64,000 bases of DNA from Streptomyces cyaneogriseus subsp. noncyanogenus (GCF_000931445.1 NZ_CP010849.1:2542001-2606000); one strand, 5' to 3'; shown: positions 48,660-58,852, counted from the stretch's first letter. Made by a program: numbers and translations. Notes: generated by a model not told the origin, from the sequence alone.

Positions 48660-50114
48660 ATGGGGATAGTCGCCGGGTTGGACAGTTCGCCCGATTTCAC
48701 TCGTATCGTCGTCTGCGACACCGACACGGGGGCCGTGCTCCGGCAGGGATACGCGCCCCATCCGGTGGAGAGCCCCGAGGGCGGGGGCCGTCCCTCCGAC
48801 ATCGATCCGCAGGCATGGCTGCTGTCGCTCGGCGAGGCCGCGGCCGGCGGGCTGCTGGAGGGCGTGCAGGCCATCGGGGTCTCCGCGCAGGCGAACGCCG
48901 TCGTGCCGCTGGACGCGCAGGGCAACACCGTGCGCCCGGCGATGATCGGCGGCGACAAGCGCGCGCAGGTGGCGGCGGCCGATCTGGTCGACGCGCTCGG
49001 CGGGCGCGAGGCGTGGGCGCAGGCCGTGGGCTGTGTGCCGCAGGCCGCGCATCCGGTGACCAAGCTGCGCTGGCTGGCGCGGACCGAGCCGGAGGCCGCC
49101 GCGCACGCCGCCGTCCTGCTCCAGGCCCACGACTGGCTGGTGTGGCAGCTCCTCGGGCGGCCGCTGCGCAGGACCACGGACCGCGGCGGGGCCTCCGGCA
49201 CCGGCTACTGGTCGGCGGCGACCGGCGCCTGGCGGCCCGATCTGGTGGAGCTGGCGCTCGGGCACCAGGCGGCGCTGCCGGAGGTGATCGGACCCTCCGA
49301 CGCGGCCGGTACGACACCGGAGGGGCTGCTGATCTCCGCCGGGACCGGGGAGACGATGGCCGCCGCCTTCGGGCTCGGCGTCGGGCTCGGGGACGCCGTG
49401 GTGTCCCTCGGGGCGTCGGGTTCGGTGATGGCCGTGCACTCCGAGCCGCTCGTCGACCACTCCGGCATGATCACCGCTCTCGCGGACGCGACCGGCCTGC
49501 ACCTGCCGGTCGTCACCACCCTGAACGCCGTACGGGCCCTGCGCGGGACCGCCGAGCTGCTCGGGCTGCCGGATCTGGAGAGCCTGTCCGAACTGGCGAT
49601 GAAGTCCACGCCGGGGGCGCACGGGCTGGTGCTGCTGCCCTATCTGGAGGGCGAGCGCACCCCGGCCCTCCCCCACACCGCGGGGACGCTGGCGGGGCTG
49701 AGGCGGGAGTCGATGAAGCCGGAGCATCTGGCGCGGGCCGCGTTCGAGGGCATGCTGTGCGGGCTCGCCGACGCCCTGGACGTGCTGCGCGGCCGGGGCG
49801 TGGAGGTGCGGCGGATCTTCCTGCTGGGGCCGGCCGCGGAGCTGCCCGCCGTGCAGGCGGCGGCCCCGGCGCTGTTCGGGACGCAGGTCGTGGTGCCGCA
49901 GCCCGCGGACTACGCCGCGATCGGCGCCGCGCGGCAGGCGGCCTGGGCGCTCGGGGTGTCGCAGGGCACGCTCGACCCGCGGACCCCGCCGGCCTGGCAG
50001 GGGGCGGCCGCCCAGGTGCTGGAGCCGGGCGAGGAGCTGGCGGCGGGTCAGGCCGTGCGGCAGCAGTACGTGTCGGTGCGCGAACAGACCCATCCGGGGG
50101 CTTTCCGGGCATAA
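48660..50114 (+). CDS. FGGY-family carbohydrate kinase, xylulokinase-like
   Basis: A 484-aa cytoplasmic sugar kinase. The N-terminal phosphate loop is MGIVAGLDSSPDFTRIVVCD; DRGGASGTGYWS, GTGETMAAAFGLG/VSLGASGSVMAVH and PYLEGERTPALPHTAGTLAGL are FGGY signatures, the last closest to xylulokinases. It phosphorylates a ketose or polyol, probably xylulose, connecting pentose import to the pentose phosphate pathway. It is monocistronic, with a weak hairpin at 50117-50140. Confidence 0.85.
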   Translation: MGIVAGLDSSPDFTRIVVCDTDTGAVLRQGYAPHPVESPEGGGRPSDIDPQAWLLSLGEAAAGGLLEGVQAIGVSAQANAVVPLDAQGNTVRPAMIGGDKRAQVAAADLVDALGGREAWAQAVGCVPQAAHPVTKLRWLARTEPEAAAHAAVLLQAHDWLVWQLLGRPLRRTTDRGGASGTGYWSAATGAWRPDLVELALGHQAALPEVIGPSDAAGTTPEGLLISAGTGETMAAAFGLGVGLGDAVVSLGASGSVMAVHSEPLVDHSGMITALADATGLHLPVVTTLNAVRALRGTAELLGLPDLESLSELAMKSTPGAHGLVLLPYLEGERTPALPHTAGTLAGLRRESMKPEHLARAAFEGMLCGLADALDVLRGRGVEVRRIFLLGPAAELPAVQAAAPALFGTQVVVPQPADYAAIGAARQAAWALGVSQGTLDPRTPPAWQGAAAQVLEPGEELAAGQAVRQQYVSVREQTHPGAFRA

Positions 50115-50243
50115 GGGGCCATCCGCAGGGGCCGGATGCCACGGCCTGTCGGGTTAATCGGTTGAGGTAACGCGGGTGGAGTGTTCGACGATAGGGGCCA
50201 CGGGCAACCATCCGCCCCTCCCGCCGACTCCGAGAGACCGAGC

Positions 50244-51977
50244 GTGCTCATACGACTTCTGCGGACCTGTCTCAGGCCCTACAAGAACACCATCGCTTTA
50301 CTGGTGGCGCTGCAGTTCCTGCAGACCTGCGCCACGCTGTACCTGCCGACCCTGAACGCGGACATCATCGACCACGGGGTCGTGCAGGGTGACACCGGTT
50401 ACATCCTGGCCTACGGCGCCTTGATGATCGGCATCTCGCTGGTGCAGGTCGTCTGCAACATCGGCGCGGTCTACTACGGCGCGCGCACCGCGTCGGCGCT
50501 GGGCCGGGACATGCGGGCCGCCGTCTTCGACCGGGTGCAGTCCTTCTCCGCCCGTGAGGTCGGTCACTTCGGCGCGCCCTCGCTGATCACCCGGACCACC
50601 AACGACGTCCAGCAGGTCCAGATGCTGGCCCTGATGACGTTCACGCTGATGGTGTCGGCGCCGATCATGTGCGTGGGCGGCATCGTGATGGCGCTCGGCC
50701 TCGACGTGCCGCTGTCGGGGGTGCTGGTCGCGGTCGTGCCGGTGCTGGGCATCTGCGTGACGCTGATCGTGCGGCGGCTGCGCCCGCTGTTCCGGGCCAT
50801 GCAGGAGCGCCTGGACACGGTGAACCGGGTGCTGCGCGAGCAGATCACCGGCAACCGGGTCATCCGCGCCTTCGTCCGCGACGAGTACGAGCAGCGGCGC
50901 TTCGGGAAGGCCAACGCCGACCTGACCGAGGTGGCGCTGGGTTCGGGCAATCTGCTGGCGCTGATGTTCCCCGTGGTGATGACGGTGGTGAACGTCTCGT
51001 CGATCGCGGTGGTGTGGTTCGGCGCCCACCGGATCGACAGCGGCCGCATGGAGATCGGTGACCTGACGGCGTTCCTGGCCTATCTGATGCAGATCGTCAT
51101 GTCCGTGATGATGGCCACCTTCATGTTCATGATGGTGCCGCGCGCGGAGGTGTGCGCCGAGCGCATCCAGGAGGTCCTGGACACCTCGTCCAGCGTGGTG
51201 CCGCCGACGGCACCGGTCACGCGGCTGCGGCAGCGCGGCCATCTGGAGATCCGGGACGCGGGCTTCCGCTACCCGGGGGCCGAGGAGCCGGTGCTGCGGG
51301 GCGTCCGGCTCGTGGCGCGGCCCGGTGAGACGACCGCCGTCATCGGGTCGACCGGCAGCGGCAAGTCCACGCTGCTCGGGCTGGTGCCCCGGCTGTTCGA
51401 CGCGACCGAGGGCGAGGTGCTCGTCGACGGCGTGGACGTGCGGACCGTGGAGCCCGCACTGCTGGCCCGTACGGTCGGGCTCGTGCCGCAGAAGCCGTAT
51501 CTGTTCGCGGGGACGGTCGCGACCAATCTGCGGTACGGCAACCCGGACGCGACCGACGAGGAGCTGTGGCACGCGCTGGAGGTGGCGCAGGCCAGGGAGT
51601 TCGTGGAGCGGCTGGAGGGCCGGCTGGACGCGCCGATCGCGCAGGGCGGGACCAATGTCTCGGGCGGTCAGCGGCAGCGGCTCGCCATCGCCCGCACCCT
51701 CGTGCAGCGACCGGAGATCTACCTCTTCGACGACTCCTTCTCGGCGCTCGACTACGCCACCGACGCGGCCCTGCGCGCGGCGCTGGCCCGCGAGACCGCC
51801 GAGTCGACCGTGGTCATCGTCGCCCAGCGGGTGGCGACCATCCGGGACGCCGACCGGATCATCGTCCTCGACGAGGGCCGGGTCGTCGGCACGGGCCGCC
51901 ACGAGGATCTGATGGCCGGCAACGACACCTACCGGGAGATCGTGCTCTCCCAGCTCACGGAAGCGGAGGCTGCCTGA
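50244..51977 (+). CDS. ABC exporter half-transporter 1 (degenerate site)
   Basis: A 577-aa type I ABC exporter subunit: six TM segments, then an ATPase with Walker A GSTGSGKS (from residue 368), signature NVSGGQRQR, and Walker B IYLFDDSFSALD, in which the catalytic Glu is replaced by Asp. That pattern is typical of the non-canonical subunit of heterodimeric exporters such as TM287/288 or BmrCD. The GTG at 50244 opens LIRLLRTCLRPYKN; the longer frame is not conserved. Codon 19 is TTA, so translation may depend on bldA. The second subunit overlaps the stop codon by 1 bp. Confidence 0.88.
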   Translation: MLIRLLRTCLRPYKNTIALLVALQFLQTCATLYLPTLNADIIDHGVVQGDTGYILAYGALMIGISLVQVVCNIGAVYYGARTASALGRDMRAAVFDRVQSFSAREVGHFGAPSLITRTTNDVQQVQMLALMTFTLMVSAPIMCVGGIVMALGLDVPLSGVLVAVVPVLGICVTLIVRRLRPLFRAMQERLDTVNRVLREQITGNRVIRAFVRDEYEQRRFGKANADLTEVALGSGNLLALMFPVVMTVVNVSSIAVVWFGAHRIDSGRMEIGDLTAFLAYLMQIVMSVMMATFMFMMVPRAEVCAERIQEVLDTSSSVVPPTAPVTRLRQRGHLEIRDAGFRYPGAEEPVLRGVRLVARPGETTAVIGSTGSGKSTLLGLVPRLFDATEGEVLVDGVDVRTVEPALLARTVGLVPQKPYLFAGTVATNLRYGNPDATDEELWHALEVAQAREFVERLEGRLDAPIAQGGTNVSGGQRQRLAIARTLVQRPEIYLFDDSFSALDYATDAALRAALARETAESTVVIVAQRVATIRDADRIIVLDEGRVVGTGRHEDLMAGNDTYREIVLSQLTEAEAA

Positions 51978-53905
51978 TGGCCGGGCCTGCGGCGCGGATG
52001 ATGGCCGGGGGCGGCCCCGACCAGCGCACGATGGACTTCAAGGGGTCGGGCAAACGGCTCCTCGCCCAGTTCAAGCCGGAGCGGGTGACGCTCTGGGCCC
52101 TGCTGCTGTGCCTGGTCGTCAGCGTCGGCCTCAGCGTGGTCGGGCCGAAGATCCTCGGCCGGGCCACCGACCTGGTCTTCGCGGGCATCGTCGGGCGGGA
52201 CATGCCGTCCGGGGCCACCAAGGAGCAGGTCCTGGAGGGCATGCGGGAGCGCGGCGACGACGGGGTCGCCGACATGCTCCGCAGCACGGACTTCACCCCG
52301 GGCCAGGGCATCGACTTCACGGCCGTGGGCAACGTCCTGCTGCTCGCGCTGGGCACCTTCCTCGCCGCCGGTCTGCTGATGGCGGTGGCGACGCGGCTGG
52401 TGAACCGGGCGGTCAACCGGACCGTGTACCGGCTGCGCGAGGACGTGCAGACCAAGCTGTCCCGGCTGCCGCTGTCCTACTTCGACAAGCGGCAGCGGGG
52501 CGAGGTGCTGTCCCGGGCCACCAACGACATCGACAACATGGGGCAGACGCTCCAGCAGTCGATGGGCCAGCTCATCAACTCGCTGCTGACCATCATCGGC
52601 GTGCTCGCGATGATGTTCTACGTCTCCTGGATCCTGGCGCTGGTCTCGCTGGTGACCGTGCCGCTGTCGTTCGTCGTCGCCACCCGCGTGGGCAAGCGCT
52701 CGCAGCCGCAGTTCGTGCAGCAGTGGCGGACCACCGGCACGCTGAACGCGCACATCGAGGAGATGTACACCGGCCACACCCTGGTCAAGGTGTTCGGACG
52801 GCAGGAGGAGTCGGCCCAGCAGTTCGCGGAGCAGAACGAGGCGCTGTACGAGGCGGGGTTCAAGGCGCAGTTCAACAGCGGGATCATGCAGCCGCTGATG
52901 ATGTTCGTCTCCAACCTGAACTACGTCCTGATCGCGGTGGTCGGCGGGCTGCGGGTCGCCACCGGCTCGCTGTCCATCGGTGACGTCCAGGCGTTCATCC
53001 AGTACTCGCGGCAGTTCTCGATGCCGCTGACGCAGGTGGCGTCGATGGCGAATCTGGTGCAGTCGGGTGTCGCGTCGGCCGAGCGGATCTTCGAGCTGCT
53101 GGACGCGGAGGAGCAGGGGCCGGACCCGGTGCCGGCCGAGAAGCCGGCCGAGCTGCACGGCCGGGTGGAGCTGGAGCGGGTGTCGTTCCGCTACGACCCC
53201 GACAAGCCGCTGATCGAGAACCTGTCGCTGAAGGTGGAGCCGGGGCACACCGTCGCCATCGTCGGGCCGACGGGCGCGGGCAAGACCACCCTGGTCAACC
53301 TGCTGATGCGGTTCTACGAGGTCTCCGGCGGGCGGATCACCCTCGACGGTGTCGACATCGCGAGGATGTCCCGCGACGAGCTGCGCGCCGGGATCGGCAT
53401 GGTGCTCCAGGACACCTGGCTGTTCGGCGGCACCATCGCGGAGAACATCGCCTACGGTGCCGCCCGCGAGGTCACGCGCGGGGAGATCGAGGAGGCGGCG
53501 CGGGCCGCGCACGCCGACCGGTTCATCCGGACGCTGCCCGACGGCTACGACACCGTGATCGACGACGAGGGCAGCGGGGTCAGCGCCGGTGAGAAGCAGC
53601 TCATCACCATCGCGCGGGCGTTCCTGTCCGACCCGGTGATCCTGGTGCTGGACGAGGCGACGAGCTCCGTCGACACCCGTACCGAGGTGCTGATCCAGAA
53701 GGCGATGGCGAAACTGGCGGCCGGGCGGACCTCGTTCGTCATCGCGCACCGGCTGTCGACCATCCGGGACGCCGACACGATCCTGGTGATGGAGAACGGG
53801 TCGATCGTCGAACAGGGCACCCACCACGACCTGCTGGCGGCCGGCGGGGCGTACGCGCGGCTGTACCAGGCCCAGTTCGCGCAGGCGGTCGTCGAGGTGG
53901 ACTAG
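51977..53905 (+). CDS. ABC exporter half-transporter 2 (canonical site)
   Basis: A 642-aa type I ABC exporter subunit. An N-terminal cytoplasmic segment precedes six TM segments; the large loop of about 60-110 (GATKEQVLEGMRERGDD) is typical of this actinobacterial subunit. The ATPase has Walker A GPTGAGKT (from residue 430), signature GVSAGEKQL in place of LSGGQ, and canonical Walker B ILVLDEATSSVD. It forms a heterodimer with the first subunit. Drug or lipid export is typical of the family; the substrate is unknown. Confidence 0.9.
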   Translation: MAGPAARMMAGGGPDQRTMDFKGSGKRLLAQFKPERVTLWALLLCLVVSVGLSVVGPKILGRATDLVFAGIVGRDMPSGATKEQVLEGMRERGDDGVADMLRSTDFTPGQGIDFTAVGNVLLLALGTFLAAGLLMAVATRLVNRAVNRTVYRLREDVQTKLSRLPLSYFDKRQRGEVLSRATNDIDNMGQTLQQSMGQLINSLLTIIGVLAMMFYVSWILALVSLVTVPLSFVVATRVGKRSQPQFVQQWRTTGTLNAHIEEMYTGHTLVKVFGRQEESAQQFAEQNEALYEAGFKAQFNSGIMQPLMMFVSNLNYVLIAVVGGLRVATGSLSIGDVQAFIQYSRQFSMPLTQVASMANLVQSGVASAERIFELLDAEEQGPDPVPAEKPAELHGRVELERVSFRYDPDKPLIENLSLKVEPGHTVAIVGPTGAGKTTLVNLLMRFYEVSGGRITLDGVDIARMSRDELRAGIGMVLQDTWLFGGTIAENIAYGAAREVTRGEIEEAARAAHADRFIRTLPDGYDTVIDDEGSGVSAGEKQLITIARAFLSDPVILVLDEATSSVDTRTEVLIQKAMAKLAAGRTSFVIAHRLSTIRDADTILVMENGSIVEQGTHHDLLAAGGAYARLYQAQFAQAVVEVD

Positions 53906-53944
53906 GGGGCGGTGCCGTCGTGGTGGGCGGCGGACCGCCCCCTC

Positions 53945-53974
53945 GCGGGAGCGGGAGCGGGAGCGGGAGCGGGG
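53945..53974 (+). repeat. GCGGGA hexamer tandem repeat
   Basis: Four exact GCGGGA units and a fifth GCGGGG unit between the ABC exporter and sigma factor genes. It may vary in copy number by slippage. Confidence 0.8.
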
Positions 53975-54027
53975 GCTCGGCGGCCGGCGTGCGCCGGTCG
54001 CGCGGGGACGCGGAGACCGGAGAGGTC

Positions 54028-55275
54028 CTAGTGCAGATAGCCCCGGAGCTGCTCGGCGTAGGTGTGGTCGCGGAGTTTGCCGAGGGTCTTGGACTCGATC
54101 TGCCGGATGCGCTCCCGGGTCACGCCGAAGATGCGGCCTATCTCCTCCAGCGTGCGCGGGCGGCCGTCGACGAGGCCGTAGCGGAGCTGCACGACCTTGC
54201 GTTCGCGCTCGCCGAGGGTGGACAGGACCGCCTCCAGGTGTTCGCGCAGCAGCAGGAACGCGGCGGACTCCACGGGGCTGGCGGCGTCGCCGTCCTCGAT
54301 CAGGTCGCCGAGGGCGACGTCGTCCTCCTCGCCGACCGGGGCGTGCAGGGAGACGGGTTCCTGGGCGAGGCGGAGGACCTCGCCGACGCGCTCGGGCGGC
54401 AGGTCCAGATGGGCGGCGACCTCCGCCGGGGTCGGTTCGCAGCCGCGTTCCTGGAGCATGCGGCGCTGGACGCGGACGACGCGGTTGATGAGTTCCACGA
54501 CGTGGACGGGGACGCGGATGGTGCGGGCCTGGTCGGCCAGCGCGCGCGACATGGCCTGGCGGATCCACCACGTGGCGTAGGTGGAGAACTTGTAGCCCCG
54601 GGCGTAGTCGAACTTCTCGACGGCCCGGATCAGGCCCAGGTTGCCCTCCTGCACGAGGTCGAGCATGGTGAGCCCGCGGCCGACGTACCGCTTGGCGACG
54701 GACACGACGAGCCGCAGATTGGCCTCGATGAGCTGCCGTTTGGCCATGCGCCCCAGGACGACGAGCCGGTCGAGGTCCCCGGCGAGCCGGCTGTCGAGGT
54801 CGGGGGTGGTGTTCAGCTTCTCCTCGGCGAACAGGCCGGCCTCCACGCGGCGGGCCAGCTCGACCTCCTCGGCCGCGGTGAGCAGGGGGATCCGGCCGAT
54901 CTCCCGCAGGTACTGGCGGAACAGGTCCGACGACGGCCCACCGGGCTCGGGACGGGCGGGCGGCGCCTCCACCGGCTCCACGAGTTCCACGGGCTCCGCG
55001 ATCTCCGCGGGCTCCACCGGCTCCATGGGCTCCACGGGCTCCGCGGGCCCGACGGGCACCACGGGCACCACCGGCTGCGGGGACTCCAACGGCCCGCTGA
55101 TCCCGGTTCCTTCGGCCGGCCCGGACGCCGTCTGCGGCCGTGTCTTCGGGTGGGGCACGGCGTGGCGCGCGGCACGGCCCTGCGCGGGGACCGCGAGGAG
55201 GACGTCGCCGTCGGCCTCCGCTTCCCTGCCGTCGGCACCGGTCTCGTGGGTGGGGGTGAGGGTCTGGGTCTGCAC
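54028..55275 (-). CDS. hrdA: Principal-type RNA polymerase sigma factor, HrdA-like
   Basis: A 415-aa sigma-70 group 1/2 factor. The GTG at 55275 was chosen because GGAGGT lies 7 nt upstream. The N-terminal 115 residues are low-complexity with a PVEP/EPVE repeat, followed by region 1.2 ([31 protein letters not shown]), region 2 ([56 protein letters not shown]), region 3, and region 4 ([32 protein letters not shown]). It lacks the long Lys-rich N-terminus of HrdB. The hrdA name rests on the neighbouring dnaG and mbl/matB gene order recalled from S. coelicolor. Confidence 0.88.
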   Translation of the reverse strand: MQTQTLTPTHETGADGREAEADGDVLLAVPAQGRAARHAVPHPKTRPQTASGPAEGTGISGPLESPQPVVPVVPVGPAEPVEPMEPVEPAEIAEPVELVEPVEAPPARPEPGGPSSDLFRQYLREIGRIPLLTAAEEVELARRVEAGLFAEEKLNTTPDLDSRLAGDLDRLVVLGRMAKRQLIEANLRLVVSVAKRYVGRGLTMLDLVQEGNLGLIRAVEKFDYARGYKFSTYATWWIRQAMSRALADQARTIRVPVHVVELINRVVRVQRRMLQERGCEPTPAEVAAHLDLPPERVGEVLRLAQEPVSLHAPVGEEDDVALGDLIEDGDAASPVESAAFLLLREHLEAVLSTLGERERKVVQLRYGLVDGRPRTLEEIGRIFGVTRERIRQIESKTLGKLRDHTYAEQLRGYLH

Positions 55276-55558
55276 GGGGGCGACCTCCAGGATGATCGCT
55301 GCTGGGGGGTACGGCAGCGGTACTTCGGGAGCGGAGTCGGCGGCCCCGCCGCTGTCCGTCCCGTACGCGACGGGGGAACGGCGGGGGTGGGGACCCGCGG
55401 GGGACGGGCCGGCCGCGCTCCGAGGACTCAGGCACCGGAACCCCAGTGTGGGGTACGACACAACGCCGCCACGAGGGGCGTGCGGTGACTTTTTGCGTCC
55501 GGTCCGTGACCGGGTGGTCACCCCGGCCGCCGCGGGCGGCTCAGGCCCGCGACGGCGA

Positions 55559-55584
55559 GGGGCCCGGGGCGCTCCCCGGGCCCC
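55559..55584 (-). terminator. Terminator after dnaG
   Basis: Perfect 11-bp stem GGGGCCCGGGG / CCCCGGGCCCC with a 4-nt loop, 7 nt after the dnaG stop on the minus strand. Confidence 0.7.
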
Positions 55585-55590
55585 GGTCCG

Positions 55591-57498
55591 TCACAGGGCC
55601 GCCGCGCCGTGCTCGCGCAGGGCCTGGTCGTACTGCTGGAGGACCCACAGCTCGTTCTGGACGGCGGCCGACTGGGCCGGGTCGCCGTGGGTGCCCAGGC
55701 GGGTGAGCTGGCTCTGGATGTCGCGGATGCGGCGCTCCACGGCGCGGCGGCGGACGGTGACGAGCTGGGCGCCGGCGTAGGTCTCGTCGACCTCCTTGCG
55801 CAGCATGATCGCCTCGACCGCCAGCTCGGTGACCATCGCGCGGACCGTGTCGTCGGGGGCGGCCTCGCGGACGCGGACCAGATAGCCCTGCGGGTCCCGC
55901 ACGCCCGGCTCCGCGCCGCCGGCGTCCAGGATGGCCTGGCGCACGGCCGCGTAGGGCGGGGCGGTGAACTCGTCGACGCCGTACGCGTCGAAGGCCGGGG
56001 AGACCAGCTCGGGGCGCTGGAGGGCGAGCTTCAGCAGCTCGCGCTCGGTGGCGTAGACGGGGTTGCGCAGGTTGAGCGCCGGGCCGCGCGGGGCCGGCCG
56101 GCCGGGGGCGGCGGCGTACTGCTGCCGGGGGGCGGGGGCGGGCGCGGGGCCCTTGCCGCCGCGGTCGCGGGCCCAGCGGGCGAGCTGCGCCACCCGCTTG
56201 ACCACGAACTGCGTGTCCAGGATGCCGAGCATGCCCGCGAGCTGGACGGCGACCTCGTGCTGGGCGCCGCTGTTCTTGATGCGGGCGACGACCGGGGCGG
56301 CCTCGTCCAGGGCGGCGGCCCGGCCCGCCGGGGTGTCGAGGTCGTAGCGGCCGACGATCTGGCGCAGCGCGAACTCGAACAGGGGCGTACGCGGCTCGAC
56401 CAGATCGGCGACGGCCTCGTCGCCCTTGGCCAGGCGCAGGTCGCAGGGGTCCATGCCGTCGGGGGCGATGGCGATGTAGGTCTCGGCGGCGAACTTCTGG
56501 TCGTCCTCGAAGGCGCGCAGGGCCGCCTTCTGGCCGGCCGCGTCGCCGTCGAAGGTGAAGATGACCCGGGCCGAGCCGTTGTCCATCAGCAGCCGGCGCA
56601 GGATCTTGATGTGGTCGCCGCCGAAGGCGGTGCCGCAGGTGGCGATGGCGGTGCGCACCCCGGCGAGGTGGCAGGCCATGACGTCGGTGTAGCCCTCGAC
56701 GACCACCGCGCGGGAGCTCTTGGCGATCTCCTTCTTGGCCAGGTCGATGCCGTAGAGGACCTGGGACTTCTTGTAGATCGCCGTATCGGGGGTGTTGAGG
56801 TACTTCGGGCCGGTGTCCGCCTCGTACAGCTTGCGGGCGCCGAAGCCGACGACCTCGCCGCCGATGTCCCGGATCGGCCACATCAGACGGCCCCGGAACC
56901 GGTCGATGGGGCCGCGCCGGCCCTCCTGGGAGAGGCCGGAGAGGATCAGCTCCTTGTCGCTGAAGCCCTTGCCGCGCAGATAGCGGGTGAGGTGGTCCCA
57001 GCCCTGCGGGCTGTAGCCGACGCCGAAGTGGAGGGCGGCGGCCTGGTCGAAGCCGCGCTCGGCGAGGAAGAGACGGCCGGTCTCGGCCTCGGGGCTGGTG
57101 GCGAGCTGCTCCGCGTACCACTCGGCGGCGATCTTGTGGGCCTCGACCAGGCGGATGCGCTCGCCGCGCTGGTGGGCGGGGTTGTAGCCGCCCTCCTCGT
57201 AGCGCAGGGTGATGCCGGCCTGGGCGGCGAGGCGCTCGACCGCCTCCGAGAAGGAGAGGTGGTCGATCTTCATCACGAACGTGATGGTGTCGCCGCCCTC
57301 CTGGCAGCCGAAGCAGTGGAACAGCCCCTTGGCGGGGCTGACCTGGAAGGACGGCGACTTCTCGTCGTGGAAGGGGCACAGGCCCTTCAGGTTGCCGCCG
57401 CCCGCGTTGCGCAGCTGGAGGTACTCGGACACCACGGCGTCGATCGGGACCGCGTCCCGTACCGCCTTCACGTCCTCGTCGTTGATCCGTCCTGCCAC
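55591..57498 (-). CDS. dnaG: DNA primase
   Basis: A 635-aa primase that makes RNA primers at the replication fork. The N-terminal CHC2 zinc finger has ligands C41, H44, C62 and C65 (CPFHDEKSPSF, HCFGC). The TOPRIM core contains VVVEGYTDVMACHLAGV and IFTFDGDAAGQKAAL with the catalytic Glu and Asp residues. The C-terminal domain binds helicase. GTG start at 57498. It is downstream of the FAD reductase, dgt and chelatase genes on the same strand but separated from them by hairpins. Confidence 0.97.
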   Translation of the reverse strand: MAGRINDEDVKAVRDAVPIDAVVSEYLQLRNAGGGNLKGLCPFHDEKSPSFQVSPAKGLFHCFGCQEGGDTITFVMKIDHLSFSEAVERLAAQAGITLRYEEGGYNPAHQRGERIRLVEAHKIAAEWYAEQLATSPEAETGRLFLAERGFDQAAALHFGVGYSPQGWDHLTRYLRGKGFSDKELILSGLSQEGRRGPIDRFRGRLMWPIRDIGGEVVGFGARKLYEADTGPKYLNTPDTAIYKKSQVLYGIDLAKKEIAKSSRAVVVEGYTDVMACHLAGVRTAIATCGTAFGGDHIKILRRLLMDNGSARVIFTFDGDAAGQKAALRAFEDDQKFAAETYIAIAPDGMDPCDLRLAKGDEAVADLVEPRTPLFEFALRQIVGRYDLDTPAGRAAALDEAAPVVARIKNSGAQHEVAVQLAGMLGILDTQFVVKRVAQLARWARDRGGKGPAPAPAPRQQYAAAPGRPAPRGPALNLRNPVYATERELLKLALQRPELVSPAFDAYGVDEFTAPPYAAVRQAILDAGGAEPGVRDPQGYLVRVREAAPDDTVRAMVTELAVEAIMLRKEVDETYAGAQLVTVRRRAVERRIRDIQSQLTRLGTHGDPAQSAAVQNELWVLQQYDQALREHGAAAL

Positions 57499-57539
57499 GC
57501 GTGAATTCTACGGGGGCGGTACGACATTCCTGACGGCTC

Positions 57540-57570
57540 GGGACCGCTCCCGGCGGCCCGGGGCGGTCCC
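57540..57570 (-). terminator. Terminator after the FAD reductase gene
   Basis: GGGACCGC / GCGGTCCC inverted repeat with a GC-rich inner part, just after the oxidoreductase stop on the minus strand. Confidence 0.5.
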
Positions 57571-57586
57571 GGGCCGCGCCCGGCGG

Positions 57587-58852
57587 TCAGGGGACCAGGC
57601 TGTCGAGGGGGACGTGCGGGTCGGCCAGGGCCTCCGTGTCCACCTGGGCCCGCGAGCGGATCAGCCGCTGGACGGTGTCCGTGACATCCCACACGTTCAC
57701 GTTCATCCCGGCCAGCACCCGGCCCTGCCGCACCCAGAAGGCGATGAACTCGCGCCGGCCGGCGTCTCCGCGGATCACGACCTCGTCGTAGGAGCCCGGG
57801 GGCGCCCAGCCCGAGTACTCCATGCCCAGGTCGTACTGGTCGGTGAAGAAGTAGGGCACGCGGTCGTGGACGACGTCCCGGCCGAGCATGGCGCGGGCCG
57901 CCGCGGGGCCGCCGTTCAGCGCGTTGGCCCAGTGCTCGACGCGCAGGCGGGTGCCGAAGAGGGCGTGCGGGAAGGAGGCGACGTCGCCGGCGGCGTGGAT
58001 GTCGGGGTCGGAGGTGCGCAGCCGTTCGTCGACGGCGATGCCGCCCCCGTGGGCGGGGTCGGCCAGCTCCAGGCCGGCCGCCTCGGCGAGGGCGGTGCGC
58101 GGGGCGGCGCCGATCGCGACGAGCACGCTGTGCGCGGGGTGCTCCTCGCCGTCGTCGGTGCGGGCGGCGAGGACCGCGCCGTCCTGGCCGACGATCTCGG
58201 TGAGCCGGACGCCGAAGTGGAGGCGGACGCCGTGCTCGCGGTGCAGCTCGGTGAAGAGCTCGCCGAGCTCGGGGCCGAGCACGCCGTGCAGCGGGGTCGG
58301 CGCGGGCTCGACGACGGTGACCTCGGCGCCGTACTCGCGGGCCGCGGCGGCGACCTCCAGGCCGATCCAGCCGGCGCCCGCGACGACCAGGTGCCCGTTG
58401 TCCCGGCCGAGGGCGGCGAGGACGCCCCGGAGGCGTTCGGCGTGGGTGAGGCGGCGCAGATGATGCACGCCCGCCAGGTCGGTGCCGGGGACGTCCAGGC
58501 GGCGCGGTTCGGCGCCGGTCGCCAGCAGCAGCTTGTCGTAGCGGACGACGGTGCCGTCCTCGCCGAAGCGGACCGTGCGGGCGGCCCGGTCGATGGCGGC
58601 GACGGTCTGTCCGAGGTGGAGCTCGATGTCGTGGCGCGCGTACCAGGCGGGCTCGTGGACGAAGAGGCTGTCGCGCTCCTCCTTGCCGAGCAGGTAGCCC
58701 TTGGACAGCGCGGGCCGCTCGTAGGGGTGGTCGCGTTCGTCGCAGATCAGTATCACCCGCCCGGTGAAGCCCTCCGCGCGGAGCGTCTCGGCCGCCTTGG
58801 CGCCGGCCAGTCCTCCTCCGACGATGACGAATGTCTGATCCGCGTCCACCAC
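57587..58852 (-). CDS. NAD(P)/FAD-dependent oxidoreductase, ferredoxin/rubredoxin reductase type
   Basis: A 421-aa flavoprotein. The FAD-binding motif FVIVGGGLAGAKAAETL opens the protein, LLLATGAEPRRL follows, the NAD(P) motif VVAGAGWIGLEVAAAAREYGAEVTVVE is central, and DIHAAGDVASFPHALFG is the second FAD contact. The C-terminal reductase domain is shared with rubredoxin and BphA4-type ferredoxin reductases. It may feed electrons to a P450 or dioxygenase elsewhere; no partner is in the window. Confidence 0.88.
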   Translation of the reverse strand: MVDADQTFVIVGGGLAGAKAAETLRAEGFTGRVILICDERDHPYERPALSKGYLLGKEERDSLFVHEPAWYARHDIELHLGQTVAAIDRAARTVRFGEDGTVVRYDKLLLATGAEPRRLDVPGTDLAGVHHLRRLTHAERLRGVLAALGRDNGHLVVAGAGWIGLEVAAAAREYGAEVTVVEPAPTPLHGVLGPELGELFTELHREHGVRLHFGVRLTEIVGQDGAVLAARTDDGEEHPAHSVLVAIGAAPRTALAEAAGLELADPAHGGGIAVDERLRTSDPDIHAAGDVASFPHALFGTRLRVEHWANALNGGPAAARAMLGRDVVHDRVPYFFTDQYDLGMEYSGWAPPGSYDEVVIRGDAGRREFIAFWVRQGRVLAGMNVNVWDVTDTVQRLIRSRAQVDTEALADPHVPLDSLVP

